The translations under genes and the position numbers were made by a program. This document shows, piece by piece, positions 22,801 through 33,328 of a DNA stretch of 64,000 nucleotides. The DNA lies in the NCBI GenBank assembly GCA_029204225.1, contig MU832584.1, positions 1 to 64,000 of the forward strand, read 5' to 3'. Numbering within the stretch: position 1 is the stretch's first letter; each line of letters opens with the position of its first letter. The notes below the pieces were generated by a model. That model had not been told where the DNA came from. It worked only from the letters and a program-made list of their open reading frames with translations, and made no database searches. Source of the stretch: Diphasiastrum complanatum. Lineage: Eukaryota > Streptophyta > Lycopodiopsida > Lycopodiales > Lycopodiaceae.

Positions 22801-23212
22801 ATGGCGCAGACTAAGAAAACAGCACGACTCCACCCTAGTGGAATCCCAATCACAAGAGGGGGTCAGGAAAATGCACCAATACCACCTCGTCCACCACCAT
22901 CTCCTCCTAGGCCAAGGGGCAGACGAAGAGACCCACCCTGGATCAAGGATATTTGGAAGCTATAGAAGACCAATAATCTTCTAATTCCAAAAGCTCACAT
23001 ACAAAGATCCATCAGACAAGTTACAAGAATCTATCTCCAGATGTGAGATGGACTGTAACGGCAATAGAGACGCTACACACTTCATATGAGGATTTTCAAC
23101 TGAAAATTTTTTTAGATACTGTTGTTGCAGCTATCTATGCCAAGAGGGTGACCATCATGCCCAAGGATTTCAACATTGTGTTCAGGCTACGAGACACATA
23201 TGTCAAATTTGT
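22801..23212 (+). pseudogene. Divergent histone H3-like domain
   Basis: N-terminus MAQTKKTARLHPSGIP aligns with the H3 tail. A Pro/Arg-rich stretch follows, then IKDIWKL-stop-KTNNLLIPK and IQRSIRQVTRI, gapless against H3 alpha-N/alpha-1 with the stop in place of a Gln. After a 1-nt frameshift SPDVRWTVTAIETL, EDFQLKIFLDT and AAIYAKRVTIMPKDF cover loop 1 to alpha-3; I count about 22 identities in 53 positions against canonical plant H3 from general knowledge of the family. The LLIP and RW residues recall CENH3, but loop 1 has the canonical H3 length and AKRVTIMPKD is canonical, so H3 versus CENH3 origin is open. No intron lies inside the domain, which would fit a retrocopy. Confidence 0.82.
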
Positions 23213-23624
23213 AGAGTACTTTAGACCTGTTCCTTCCTCTCCTCCAAAACAAGATGCAGAGAAAAGAAAACGAAAGCAATCTCAACCATCCTGGTTTGTT
23301 TTTTGAGTACAGAGCAGGAGTGTTTCAAAGAAGAGGAGGTCTCATGGCCCTCCTAATAAAGCGAGGGATTTCAAAAAGCCATCTCCTCTGCATGAGATTC
23401 TATCTGCTAGACAATCTCCTCCCAAGTCTCCTCCTAAGTCTCATTCTTCTTCTTCTAAATCTCAATCTCCATCTCCTCCTCTTAAAAATTCCTCTCCTAT
23501 TAAATCTCCTCCTCCAAAATCTCAGTCTCCTCCTACCCCCACAAATATTAGTTCACTACCTCCTGTTCTAGAAAATGATTTAGATGATTTTGTAAATGTA
23601 AAGCCTAGAATCAATTTTGAATGA
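23213..23624 (+). pseudogene. Basic then Ser/Pro-rich linker of the H3-like gene
   Basis: Continues the frame of the H3-like domain: RKRKQSQPSW, TGA at 23304, then SRSVSKKRRSHGPPNK and repeated SPPK/KSQSP units (about 23400-23530), ending VLENDLDDFVNVKPRINFE before TGA 23622. The K/S/P repeats look like an unstructured nuclear linker. A short intron could replace the region around 23595-23650, but none is convincing. Confidence 0.6.
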
Positions 23625-23769
23625 CAATTCTTTTTTGTGGTTTATTAGTATTACTTCCTTCACCCTCTGCACTTGCCTTCGTAAATACTCCTCAATATGT
23701 ACAGTATGACCAATTGTTAAGCACGTATCTTAAAGCTTTAGGTCCTTTCGATACTGTTTTAAGATACCG

Positions 23770-24032
23770 AAGACCAATGCTGGTCTTCCCCATTCTAAAT
23801 TAGATACAGGTGAATTAAAAAGTAGGGATAAAATGCTAGGGGACAATGTAGGAGGTGGGGCAATTCAGTACTGGATGGAGTTTTTTCAGACCCCATTGTT
23901 TATAGATGTAGAATTGTTTCTGCTTCAATTCATGGCTGCATTTGATTTTCATGATTCCAAAAGTCTGCACGATGATATGCTCCAATACGTCAGACTGGGG
24001 ACTCCAATTCTCGTGCTCCCATACATAACAAA
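23770..24032 (+). pseudogene. Ulp1/C48 protease domain, N-terminal part
   Basis: Reads LGDNVGGGAIQYWMEFFQ, matching the Ulp1 start of the form 'WLsDevInfYm.ll', then LHDDMLQYVRLGTPILVLPY and IT, ending in ACA AA at 24032 just before a GTAA donor. The donor bases are part of the copia D target-site duplication. Upstream, QYVQYDQLLSTYLKALGPF (about 23692-23750) is in another frame. Confidence 0.65.
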
Positions 24033-24036
24033 GTAA
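24032..24036 (+). other. Target-site duplication of copia D, left copy
   Basis: AGTAA; the right copy is 29636-29640. Removing the element restores the donor AA|GTAAGTG. Confidence 0.92.
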
Positions 24037-24714
24037 TGTTAAATTTACACAAGCTAGTTTGCACAATTACCACTTGAAAATGACTTCGAGGCCATGTTGT
24101 GGAATGTGACATGTGCCAAAAGCATAGGATACCTTATTCTTAGTCAAATCATTAACCTAGCTTTGGAATGGTACCTTTGGGATATGTCCAAAGAGTGCAT
24201 AGATAGGGTAGAGAAAAAGTAGGAGCTAAAAATAGCATTTTTCTCATTGTTTTTGGATCTCGAGGCATTGACCCTAAATAAGGTGGATCAAGTGGATATT
24301 TAGGTTAGATGTTAGGTTTAGGTTATGATGAATACATAGAAGCCCTAATATCCTCAGATCCGAGCTCTACATGCATAAATATGTGATGGTATTTCCATCT
24401 AATTATGAGCAAAATCGAGATTTTCCTTCTTGACTAGTTTGAGTAGATGATTTGATTGATGAATGCTATTGGCATATGATTTTTTGTGATGATTGATGAG
24501 TTTGGAGTTGCAGGTACAATACATGGGCAGCATCAGGCCGTACTTTCACACGTGTGAAAAGTTTTGGAGCTAATTCATGGAATTCAAGACAAGATAAGCT
24601 AGGAATCAATGCATTGATTAGTAATCTAGCTTCTAGATCTTGTTTGGATCTTAAGTAGGTGCTTTCTCCATCATTTCTAGGATCAAGTGGAATTATTTTG
24701 CTGTATTTTTATCA
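24037..24714 (+). repeat. 5' LTR of copia D
   Basis: 678 bp, starts TG and ends CA, abutting the PBS at 24715. Confidence 0.95.
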
Positions 24715-24726
24715 TGGTATCAGAGC
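24715..24726 (+). other. Primer binding site of copia D
   Basis: TGGTATCAGAGC, initiator-Met tRNA type. Confidence 0.92.
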
Positions 24727-25296
24727 CATTCCAAGAAATGTGCTTCACTTCATGCCAGAATCATAGATTTTGATGCATTTCAAGCATTGATTGCTATCTA
24801 GACATAATTTGTGAGTAGTACCTTCAATTCTTGATCAATTTGAGTGAGTGAAGAGGAATCTAATGGTTTTTCATTTACAGGCTTTTTAGCTTCAAAATCC
24901 GAGTTGTGGTCATCTCTTATCAATTGGATCAAAATAACAAGTATTTTGCACTTTCATCATATTGATGCTACTCGATTGTTGGAGTCTATCACAAGGAATA
25001 GTTTTCAATCAATCAAAAAGAAGGTAGATCCTTATCTTTGGTATTGTAATAGATCATTCTTAGACTTATTGAGATCTTAGAAATTCAATTTTGGGGTCAG
25101 CCCAAAGACTTTGATAAGTGCTCATCAAGGAATGCAATTCTAGTTAAGATTGTGTTCAATTTTTGCTTGATTTGTGAGATAGTTTGGATTAATTATTGCA
25201 TTATGATTCAACCTGATCTTGTAGGAATGATTTGAAAAGGCATTTATGTGCATATGATTCCTTTTGGTTCAGGTTAGGTGAATCTTACAAGATCTA

Positions 25297-28200
25297 ATGG
25301 ATATAGTGAGGGGTGAAGAGGATGATCTCATTCATCCTCAAGAAGCTACAAAATACAAAAGGAGGTGCAAGGTTGCTCTCCATTGTAAAGAAATGAATGT
25401 AGCTAATGAGCTTCTTAAGGAGGTAGGTGCTTGCACCTCGGCTCAAGAAGCATGGGAAACTCTTCAAAAGATATATGGATCCAAGAATACTTCAAGGTTG
25501 CTATCCTTGAAAAATCAAATCCTTCAATGTTTTCAAGCTAAAGGAGAGAGTGGACATTCATACGTGTTGAGAGTTAAGGACTTAAACAAGGAGCTTGCTT
25601 ACATAGGAGATTTCATTAAGGAAAGCGAACTTCTTCAACTAATCTTGAATGGTTTGAGTGTGAATTTTGCTACCCTAGTGCAAGGCTATGCAATTATGGG
25701 CAAGTTGCCCTCACTTGAAGATCTCCAAGGAGACCTCATGGCCAAGGAGAGTAGGAGAACTTGCATCAAGACAAGGATGGAGAAGCTCTCCCTCAATGAT
25801 GGAGATGACAAAGCTCTTTTCACCAAGAGCAAGAGAAAATCCAAAGGCAAGGGTGCTTCATTCAAGAAGAATCAAGTCAAAGGTGAAGATCAAGAAGGAT
25901 CTTCAAGTCCAAGCTCGAGCAAGCCAAAAAAAGATAAGTCAAAGATCAAATGCTACTTTTGTGGCAAGATGGGGCACTATGCCTCGGAGTGCTTCAAGAA
26001 GAAGCGATCTCAAAGTCAAGAAAACCTAGGCCAAGAGGAAGAGGAGAGCTTTCATGAAGATTCACTCATGATGTCAAGTTTCTTATCTTCAAGCATAAGA
26101 GGTGAAGACCCTTGGTGGATAGATAGTGGGGTTAGCTCCCACATGACAAGGAAGAGGGAGTATTTCTCAAACTTATCTACTTATGATGAACCTATCAAGT
26201 CAATTTTTACAGCAAATGATTATGCTTGTAAGGTGGAAGGTATAGGATCCATACCTTTATGCTTGGGATCTTCAAGGAAGATCAAGATTGATGGAGTACT
26301 TTACATTCCTAGTATCACTAAGAACTTGCTTAGTGTAGAACAATTGTTTGACAATGGTTTGATTGTGGAGCTCACCACAAATGCATGTAGCATCAAGAAG
26401 GATGGCAAACTATCCAACCATAGCCTTTGGCACAAAAGACTTGGTCACATTAACTCAAAGTCCATGGAGGTCATGTGCAAGGAGGAGCTTGCCTTGGGAC
26501 TTCCAAGATCCTTGGCAAAAGAGGAGAAAGTATGTGAAGCATGTGCTCTCTCAAAAGCACATAAGAAGCCCTTATCAAGTTCAATCACAAAGACAACTCA
26601 TCAACTTGAGTTGATCCACTCGGAGGTACACTTTGCAAGTACAATGTCCAATGGAGGTGCCACCATGTTTGTTACATTCATAGATAATTACTCAAGGTTT
26701 TGTTGGATATTCCTACTTTCATCTAAAGCACAAGTATTTAAAAGCTTTCTTAAGTTCAAGGCATTTGTTGAGAAGCATCTTGATCACAAGGTCAAAACAT
26801 TTAGAAGTGATAATGGTGGAGAATATATCTCCAATGCTTTTAAAGATTTTTGTGATCAAGAAGGGATTAAAAAAGAATTATCTTGTCCCTACACCCCTCA
26901 ACAAAATGTGGTAGCCGAGAGGAGGAATAGGACATTGTGTGAATGTTCTAAAGCCTTAAGGATTGATGCATGTTTACCAAAAGCTTTTTGAGGAGAGGCT
27001 CTCACTTGTGCTAACCATTTGATGAATAGAGCTCCATGTAGCTCTATTGAAGGCAAAATACCCTTTGAAGTCTTGTATGGGAGGAAGCCAAATCTCAAGG
27101 ACTTAAAGGTGTTTGGATGCATTTGCTATGTGCATACACCTTTGGAGAAAAGGACCAAGGAAGATCCATCATCAATCAAAGGTATTATGCTCAGGTATGG
27201 CAAAGCAAGCAAGGGATATAAGGTATACATTCCATCTTCCAACAAGTTTGTGGTTTCTAGAGATATCATTTTTTATGAGGATAATATGCATAAACTTGTT
27301 GATGGCTCAATCAAATCACCTATCAAGAGGGAGGTGGCCGAGGATCAAGATGTCATAGATCTTGAGGAGGTGCTAGATCCAAGTGAACCAATCACTCCAA
27401 GAAGATCATCAAGGGTAAGAATGGAGACATTGAGGCTCGCATACCAAGACAAGGGGAAGTAAGTCGAGGGTAATTCATCTTCATCCTTTGCACTCATTCC
27501 AAATTTTGAAGAACCTTCATGTGTAGAAGATGAATTGAGTTCAAAGGAATGATTTCAAGCTATGATAGATGAATATAATGCTTTGATGGAGAATGCAACA
27601 TGGATCCTTGTTGATAGACCTCTTAAGAATGTGATTGGATGTAAATGGGTTTTTAAGCTAAAACTCAATATGGATGAAATCACAAGGCAAGGTTAGTTGC
27701 CAAAGGATATGCTCAAGCAAAGGGCATAGATTTTGAAGAAACGTTTGCACCCGTGGCCAAGATGGTAACAATAAGGTTACTTCTTGCACTTGTTTCACAT
27801 TTTGGTTGGATGCTCTTTCAAATGGATGTTTCTAATGCATTCTTAAATGGTTATTTGGAAGAAGACTTCTTCATGGAGCAGCCCCAAGACTTCATCAAGC
27901 TTGGGATGGAACGTAAAGTATGTCATCCTCAAAGGAGCTTATCTGGTTTGAAGCAAGCATCAAGATCTTGGAATTCAAGACTTCATGATTTTTTAGTTTC
28001 TATTGGATTCACTCAAAGTGAATATGATCCAACTTTGTACATAATGTATGATGTAAATGGCATTGTACTTTTATTGATTTACGAAGATGACATCATCCTT
28101 AATGGTGATAACATTGATGGTATTGAGAAAACCAAGAAAAATCTATCACTAGAATTTAAGATGGTAGATCTTGGTCAAATTCACTTTATATTGGGCATAG

Positions 28201-28900
28201 AAGTACTTAGAGGTTCAGATTTCATCTTCATTAGTCAAACTAAGTATGCTCAAAGTTTGCTCAATAAATTCAAGATGCAAGATTGCAAGCATGTAGAAAC
28301 ACCAATGGAGCAAGATGTAAAAGTGCTCAATAAAAGTGATGAAGCATCCTTTATGGACATCACTCTTTATAGGCAACTTATAGGCTCCTTAATGTGGATC
28401 ACCATAACTAGGCCTGGTATATGTTCTAGTGTGTGTGGGCTAAGTCAATATATGCAAGATTTATTAGTGATACATTGGAAAAATGCTAAAAGGATCTTGA
28501 GATACATCTTGGGTACTCTAGATCATGGAATTCTCTATAGAGAAGATGTCATTGATTTGCATGCCTTTAGTGACTCAGATTTTGTAGGTGACAAAAGGGA
28601 TAGGAAGTCCACAAGTGCCTATGCAACATTCATTGGTGGAGGAGTAGTTTCTTGGTTGTAAAAGAAACAAGAAACTAGATGTTGTTCCAACTCTATACAA
28701 CGACAACATTTCAGCCCAACACCTTGCAACCAATCCAATCTTCCATGCAAGGTCAAAACATATTGAGATCTCTCATCATTTTGTGAAAGAGAGAAGGTGC
28801 AATCAAAGGAGATATCTTTGGAGCATGTGGCAAGTAGTGAATGTATTGGTGATATCCTCACTAAACCACTTCAAAGAGCTGCATTTTTTAACTTAAGATC
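25297..28900 (+). pseudogene. Copia D gag-pol polyprotein, inactivated
   Basis: Order of domains is that of Ty1/copia: gag (UBN2 type, about 25297-25750); zinc knuckle CYFCGKMGHYASEC (25951-25992, intact CX2CX4HX4C); protease WWIDSGVSSHMT (about 26113); pre-integrase LWHKRLGHINSKSMEVM; integrase with FVTFIDNYSRF, SDNGGEYIS and PQQNVVAERRNRTL; RT with MDVSNAFLNGYLEED (about 27820) and LLIYEDDIIL in place of YVDD; RNase H to about 28660 (DSDFVGDKRDRKSTSAY) and ILTKPLQRAAF at the end. Gag probably starts upstream of 25297, since the sister element E has more N-terminal sequence. Breaks: TGG to TGA at 26989 in FW, TAA near 27460, TGA at about 27550, a frameshift near 27690, TAA at about 28660 and missing sequence after it. 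The integrase HSDV aspartate is Glu (HSEV). Confidence 0.9.
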
Positions 28901-28956
28901 AGCCCTAGGGTTGATAAGCAAGTCTATGTTATCTTCAAACTAGTTGTGAGGAGGAG

Positions 28957-29635
28957 TGTTAAATTTACACAAGCTAGTTTGCACAATTACCACTTGAAAA
29001 TGACTTTGAGGCCATGTTGTGGGATGTCACACGTGCCAAAAGCATAGGGTACCTTATTCTAAGTCAAATCATTAACCTAGCTTTGGAATGGTACCTTTGG
29101 GATATGTCCAAAGAGTGCATAGATAGGGTAGAGAAAAAGTAGGAGATAAAAATAGCATTTTTCTCATTGTTTCTGGATCTCAAGGCATTAACCCTAAATA
29201 GGGTGGATCAAGTGGATCTTTAGGTTAGATGTTAGGGTTAGGTTATGATGAATACATAGAAGCCCTAATATCCTCAGATCCGAGCTCTACATGCATAAAT
29301 ATGTGATGGGATTTCCATCTAATTATGAGCAAAATCGAGATTTTTCTTCTTGACTAGTTTGAGTCTATGATTTGATTGATGACTGCTATTGGCATATGAT
29401 TTTTTGTGATGATTGAATGAGTTTGGTGTTGCAGGTACAGTACACAGGCAGCAACAGGCCATACTTTCACACATGTGAAGAGTTTTGGAGCTAATTCATG
29501 GAGTTCAAGCCAAGATAAACTAGGAATCAATGCATTGATTAGTAATCTAGCTTCTAGATCTTGTTTGGATCTTAAGTAGGTGCTTTCTCCATCATTTCTA
29601 GGATCAAATAGGATTATTTTGTTGTATTTTTATCA
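28957..29635 (+). repeat. 3' LTR of copia D
   Basis: 679 bp, followed by AGTAA (29636-29640). Confidence 0.95.
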
Positions 29636-29732
29636 AGTAAGTGTATTTTTTTCAGACTTTATTAAGTTGAATTTCTCATATGAATTTTGATTTCACATTG
29701 ATTCTCATAAATTTATTGTTTCCTAATTGTAG

Positions 29733-29813
29733 TGATCATTGGAGCTTATATGTGTTGTCCTTATATGTCAATGATGAGGGTGTGTTTAATCCAGTTTATT
29801 TAAAGATGAACTC

Positions 29814-29872
<59 letters not shown>

Positions 29873-29960
29873 TGCCAAGATTCATATTTAAAAAATATTG
29901 GAACTCTTTCTAGTACCACATGCAATAGCATATACGAAGTTGAAAATGGCTGATGTTGAG
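29733..29960 (+). pseudogene. Ulp1 exons with the catalytic His (two exons)
   Basis: After acceptor TAATTGTAG the exon 29733-29779 completes the split codon and reads DHWSLYVLSLYVNDE; HW is the Ulp1 catalytic His-Trp (His 29737-29739). A donor at 29780 leads over a CA-repeat-containing intron to exon 29914-29960 (acceptor CTTTCTAG), reading PHAIAYTKLKMADVE in phase, then donor GTAAGA. The 29779 donor is inferred from phase. Confidence 0.65.
29819..29870 (+). repeat. (CA)n microsatellite in a Ulp1-gene intron
   Basis: 26 CA units, uninterrupted. Confidence 0.97.
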
Positions 29961-30182
29961 GTAAGAATTTATCAATATCGGTTCGATGCACCCTTGTAAA
30001 TATTGTTTGGTTTCTTTTCATATCGTGCGCACTGATCCGATATTCAAACAATATTTTTTGGATATCAGTTCGACGCGCGCTTGTTTCCATTGTAGATTTT
30101 ATAATAACCTCCTACGCGTTGATCCGCTATTTCATAATGTTAAAATTTTGTTACTAACTTTCATTTATATTGGATACTGCAG

Positions 30183-30565
30183 TCCTCCCAACAGGTTGAT
30201 TCTGTCAGTTGTGGTTGGTACACGATATGCAATGCCAAACACTTTTTCAATTGGCTTGCACTACAAGATGAACTTTCTAATCTGGAAGAGGTAATCTTCA
30301 ATTAATAACATTTAATTGTGTTTTTGTTTTTTTTTTTCATAATCAAATTCCTAATAACTAATCTTTGATTAATAACATTTAACTGTTTTTTTGATTTTTT
30401 TTTCAGTTTAAATGCCCGAAGGTCTCCCCAATGGAGATAATGCACTTCAGACATGAGACCATAAAGCTTGTGATCAAAAATTCATATCCAGTTGCAGTGG
30501 AAAAGTGTTCTCCACCCAAGCTACTTCCAACTAGAGAAATGGATTTAGAGATCATAGATAGTTGA
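30183..30565 (+). pseudogene. Ulp1 exons with the catalytic Cys and C-terminus
   Basis: Exon 30183-30290 (acceptor GATACTGCAG, donor GTAATC) reads SSQQVDSVSCGWYTICNAKH. The nucleophile Cys is at 30210-30212, with the oxyanion-type Gln six residues before it as in Ulp1 proteases. Exon 30407-30565 (acceptor TTTTTTTTCAG) adds FKCPKVSPMEIMHFRHET, resembling the last helix of the family, and stops at TGA 30563-30565. All junctions are phase 0 and there are no stops, so this part is well preserved. Confidence 0.75.
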
Positions 30566-30649
30566 TTTGCAAAACCAACAAAAACATCACAAGAAAAATA
30601 TAATTTAAATAAAATGCTAAATCTAAAAAAATTAGATCTAAAAGCTTAC

Positions 30650-30956
30650 AATTGCATTTTCTTCTATCATTTGGATTCAAATCATGAATGTTGAGCTCAT
30701 TGTGAAGATAAGCATGTTGAGCTAAAACTTTCGTGATAGATTGACCGGCAGGTGATACTTTGAAATCCATCATCATGCCTTTCCAAGAGCTTCTATATAT
30801 GTTATCCAATTTTTTTCTTTTCCAGAATGAGCCTTTTGCAGAGGGATGCATCAAGATCCATTCATATTTCTGATATATGCTTGGTATCCATTGATCTTCT
30901 GCATTTTTTTCATTGCAATCAATGGTTCCTCTTGGTCTCCAATTATATGTAGCCAT
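30650..30956 (-). other. Unrecognised minus-strand exon, convergent with the Ulp1 gene
   Basis: ATG at 30956 opens MATYNWRPRGTIDCNEKN, later FWKRKKLDNIYRSSWKGM and HAYLHNELNIHDLNPNDR, up to a good donor (ATT|GTAAGC) at 30650/30649. No stop in 102 codons and Trp-rich composition favour real coding sequence. I recognise no family. Further exons would lie to the left, overlapping the 3' end of the Ulp1 gene, and were not found. Confidence 0.4.
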
Positions 30957-32148
30957 TAGTCGAAAATACGTGTACGCAAGCCGAGAATGAAGATAATGTA
31001 GAGATTGAGAGGTAAACCTAATAATGACTATCCAAAATAAGAGATAGAATGAAGAAAATGAGAGGTATACCTATGAATGACAAGAAGTTTCTAAACTACA
31101 AGGATTAGTTAACTACAGTTTACGACTATTGACATCAAATCAACCTCGAGTGTACAATGAAAGGCAACATAAGAGTATTTGGACAGTAACAGTGGTCCAA
31201 TCACAATTGTTTGTTCTACCCGACAAGATATTTGAAAATCATGAAAATTTGGACGGAAAAGTTAAATACAATTTTCGTCCATCAACCACTGTTACAGTTC
31301 GTCACAGATGGACACCATTCCATTGGAAAACATAAGCGTTGAAAGCGTGCGAAGTCAAAAATAGCATCTTGACAAAGGGCCCATTTTGAGCTCTAATATT
31401 CCCTAATGCTACGACAAGTGCTCCCTCTCGACACTCTCGGGAGAAGAGGAAGAGCCGTCTCGATGTTTCCTGTTGTGAAAGATGTGGCGATGACCCTGAT
31501 CTCATTGATGTGGTCATGAGTTCTGCACAAATGTCTGCATAGCACATCTCATCATGGGGAGTCACTACTTCGAGAGACACTGACCCAAGAGGCTACATGT
31601 ACGGCACATGATACTACGACTATTGCATCTATCAAACCTCATATTCTTGGCATGCCCACTTTCACTCCTCACATTTTTCCTCCCTCTAGACCCACTACCA
31701 CTGAGTTCTGTCTTCCCAACTATACTCTGCAGGGTCACTGTTCACCATGGGGTTTCTAGCCCACTCCCCTCCAGCCCCCCCTGGCTATTCTCCCATCCCC
31801 ACCCCCCCCCCCCTGGCTATTCTCACCTCGGTACTCCCCCTCTTGGCTATCCCCCCCACCCGGTACACCACGTACACCCCACATCATCAGTATTCTCTAG
31901 TCGATGGGGTATCTCCCATACCTGAGGCCACCCCCGTAGACACTCCCAGGGCCACATCTCCCATACTGGAGGCCACCCACGTAGACACTCCCATGGCCAC
32001 AACTCCACCAACTGCCATCCCGTCATCGTATGATATAATTTGTAGAGGCAAAATGCCCCAAAGAAACAAAGACTTTCATATCTTCCATCTTCACATAGAT
32101 TTTGATGAAATGAAACTACCAATGAACATTATTCTTTTTGGATTGTAT
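30957..32148. other. Unassigned DNA; Pro-rich open frame on plus
   Basis: 31129-31335 and 31375-31600 have short open frames without known motifs. From about 31608 to the insertion at 32154 the plus strand is C-rich and open in one frame (Pro-rich, with a 15-residue repeat). I cannot say whether this is element or host sequence. Confidence 0.4.
31911..32000 (+). repeat. 45-bp tandem repeat (two units)
   Basis: 31911-31955 and 31956-32000 differ at a few sites. 45 bp keeps the reading frame; the unit encodes ISPIPEATPVDTPRAT-like sequence. Confidence 0.9.
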
Positions 32149-32153
32149 GAATT

Positions 32154-33314
32154 TGTTGATAGATCCCCTTTTCCAGAGGACCTGTTGTTTATCGTTTCTC
32201 CTGGCTCTTGCTTACAGAGTTGTTTATTGTCTGTTACCAGGCTCGTTTGGCATTACTTGGCTGTTTGTTTTTTGTTACAATGCCCAAGCCAGGTAGAAAC
32301 AGACTGCATATCGATGTAGTAGTTTCTTTTATTGTCCCGCCTGTCAAAGGACTACTCAGGGACGTCACTCTTGAATGCACTTACATTCTACATAGATGCA
32401 AGCCCAGAATGCTCATTCATAGATCAGCATGTAAACCAATGAACGTTCAGTAGTTTCTACTGCTACTTACTCTAAAAACGGATTGAAATCATATTCTACA
32501 CCACACTGAGCTTGCATAAATCCACAGAACAAGAAGCAAGAAACTAATCCACAACATGTTAGAAGTACAAGAATCAAGAAACTAACCAGCCTTTTGATTC
32601 TTGGACATCCCAAGAACATCAAAAACTAGAATGTTAGAGAATATGCAAGATTTATGCCACATTTCTAGCCTATTTAGTTTACTTGAATGCTGGCTCCTAC
32701 ATTAATCCACAAGAAAACATGAAATCTAATCTACAACTAGGAAAGCAAGAAAACTAATCCACTCTAAATCCACAACCACACACAATATGAATGGAAGGGC
32801 ATGATCATAGAGGCATCACTCAAGAAAACCATCATGATCAAGGAGCTTAGTGTAGCATCAAACTCATGGGAAATCTTCTTATTAAGCATGGAGTAGATAC
32901 AATGCAAAAAGCTCCTCTTCACAAAGAGGGAGTCTCTTAAATAAGCAAGAGAGCTTCTTAGGTGGCATCCTAGTGGAATTTCCACATTTCACAAATTACA
33001 AGTGGAATAATGCTCTCCACTAGAGGTCACCATCAAAAGGTGGCTCACTCTACTTTCTTTAAGAGGAGTCTACTTGCATTTATTACATTTGCCTAGAAAT
33101 AGTAGTTCCTACATGGTCATTCCATCTTTCGGGATTCACCATGAGGCTTCAACAATTCTTACTTGTCATTACTAACTAGTATTCCTCAGCTCTCATACTC
33201 GGCTCTTAGTCTTCATTAGTCTCATCTTCTCAGAGACCTCCTCGGTCTAAGGTGAGAGGTGCTCTTGAGTTGCTCTGTTTGAGTATCTTGGGGATTCCAC
33301 AGAATCAGCCAACA
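32154..33314 (-). repeat. 3' LTR of the TR-GAG-like element
   Basis: 1161 bp. Similar along its length to 45191-46263 except for about 88 bp (around 33070-33160) missing in the other copy. The 73-codon minus frame at 32764-32985 is duplicated at 45802-46023 and is LTR sequence, not a gene. Confidence 0.9.
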
Positions 33315-33328
33315 TCATCCCACCTCTA
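33315..33328 (-). other. Polypurine tract of the TR-GAG-like element
   Basis: Minus-strand AGAGGTGGGATGA immediately before TGTTGG. Confidence 0.65.

Larger units (their letters stand above)
24037..29635 (+). mobile_element. Complete Ty1/copia retrotransposon D
   Basis: 5.6 kb, bounded by LTRs 24037-24714 and 28957-29635 (TGTTAAATTTACAC ... TTTTTATCA), flanked by TSD AGTAA. PBS TGGTATCAGAGC begins immediately after the 5' LTR; a purine-rich tract (28941-28956) precedes the 3' LTR. A hand alignment gives about 34 differences in 679 bp (about 95% identity). It is inserted in an intron of the H3-like/Ulp1 gene in the same orientation. Confidence 0.95.
22801..30565 (+). pseudogene. Histone-H3-like / Ser-Pro linker / Ulp1 protease gene, broken
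   Basis: Three parts lie in order on one strand with no other gene between: an H3-like domain (22801-23212), a basic then Ser/Pro-rich linker (23213-23624) and a Ulp1 (C48) cysteine-protease domain (about 23770-24032 plus exons 29733-29779, 29914-29960, 30183-30290 and 30407-30565). Copia D (24037-29635) sits in the Ulp1 intron at the splice donor. Defects: TAG in the H3 alpha-N region (22963), a 1-nt frameshift near 23033, TGA at 23304 and 23622, and a frameshift near 23770. The downstream Ulp1 exons have no stops and join in phase. H3-like region and linker share a frame after the shift, which supports one transcript, but I cannot exclude two adjacent genes. If expressed, the protein would combine a histone fold with a deSUMOylase-type protease, implying chromatin; that is inference. 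Confidence 0.6.

Noticed and set aside
29650-30565. Adenovirus-type (Polinton-like) protease instead of Ulp1
   Set aside because: The HW and Gln-x5-Cys spacing fits both superfamily branches, but the last-helix sequence, plant-type introns and domain start favour a plant Ulp1; no capsid or polymerase was recognised nearby. Not fully excluded.
32764-32985. 73-residue minus frame, duplicated at 45802-46023
   Set aside because: Both copies lie in the LTRs of the 14.1-kb element; duplication reflects LTR identity, not a gene family.
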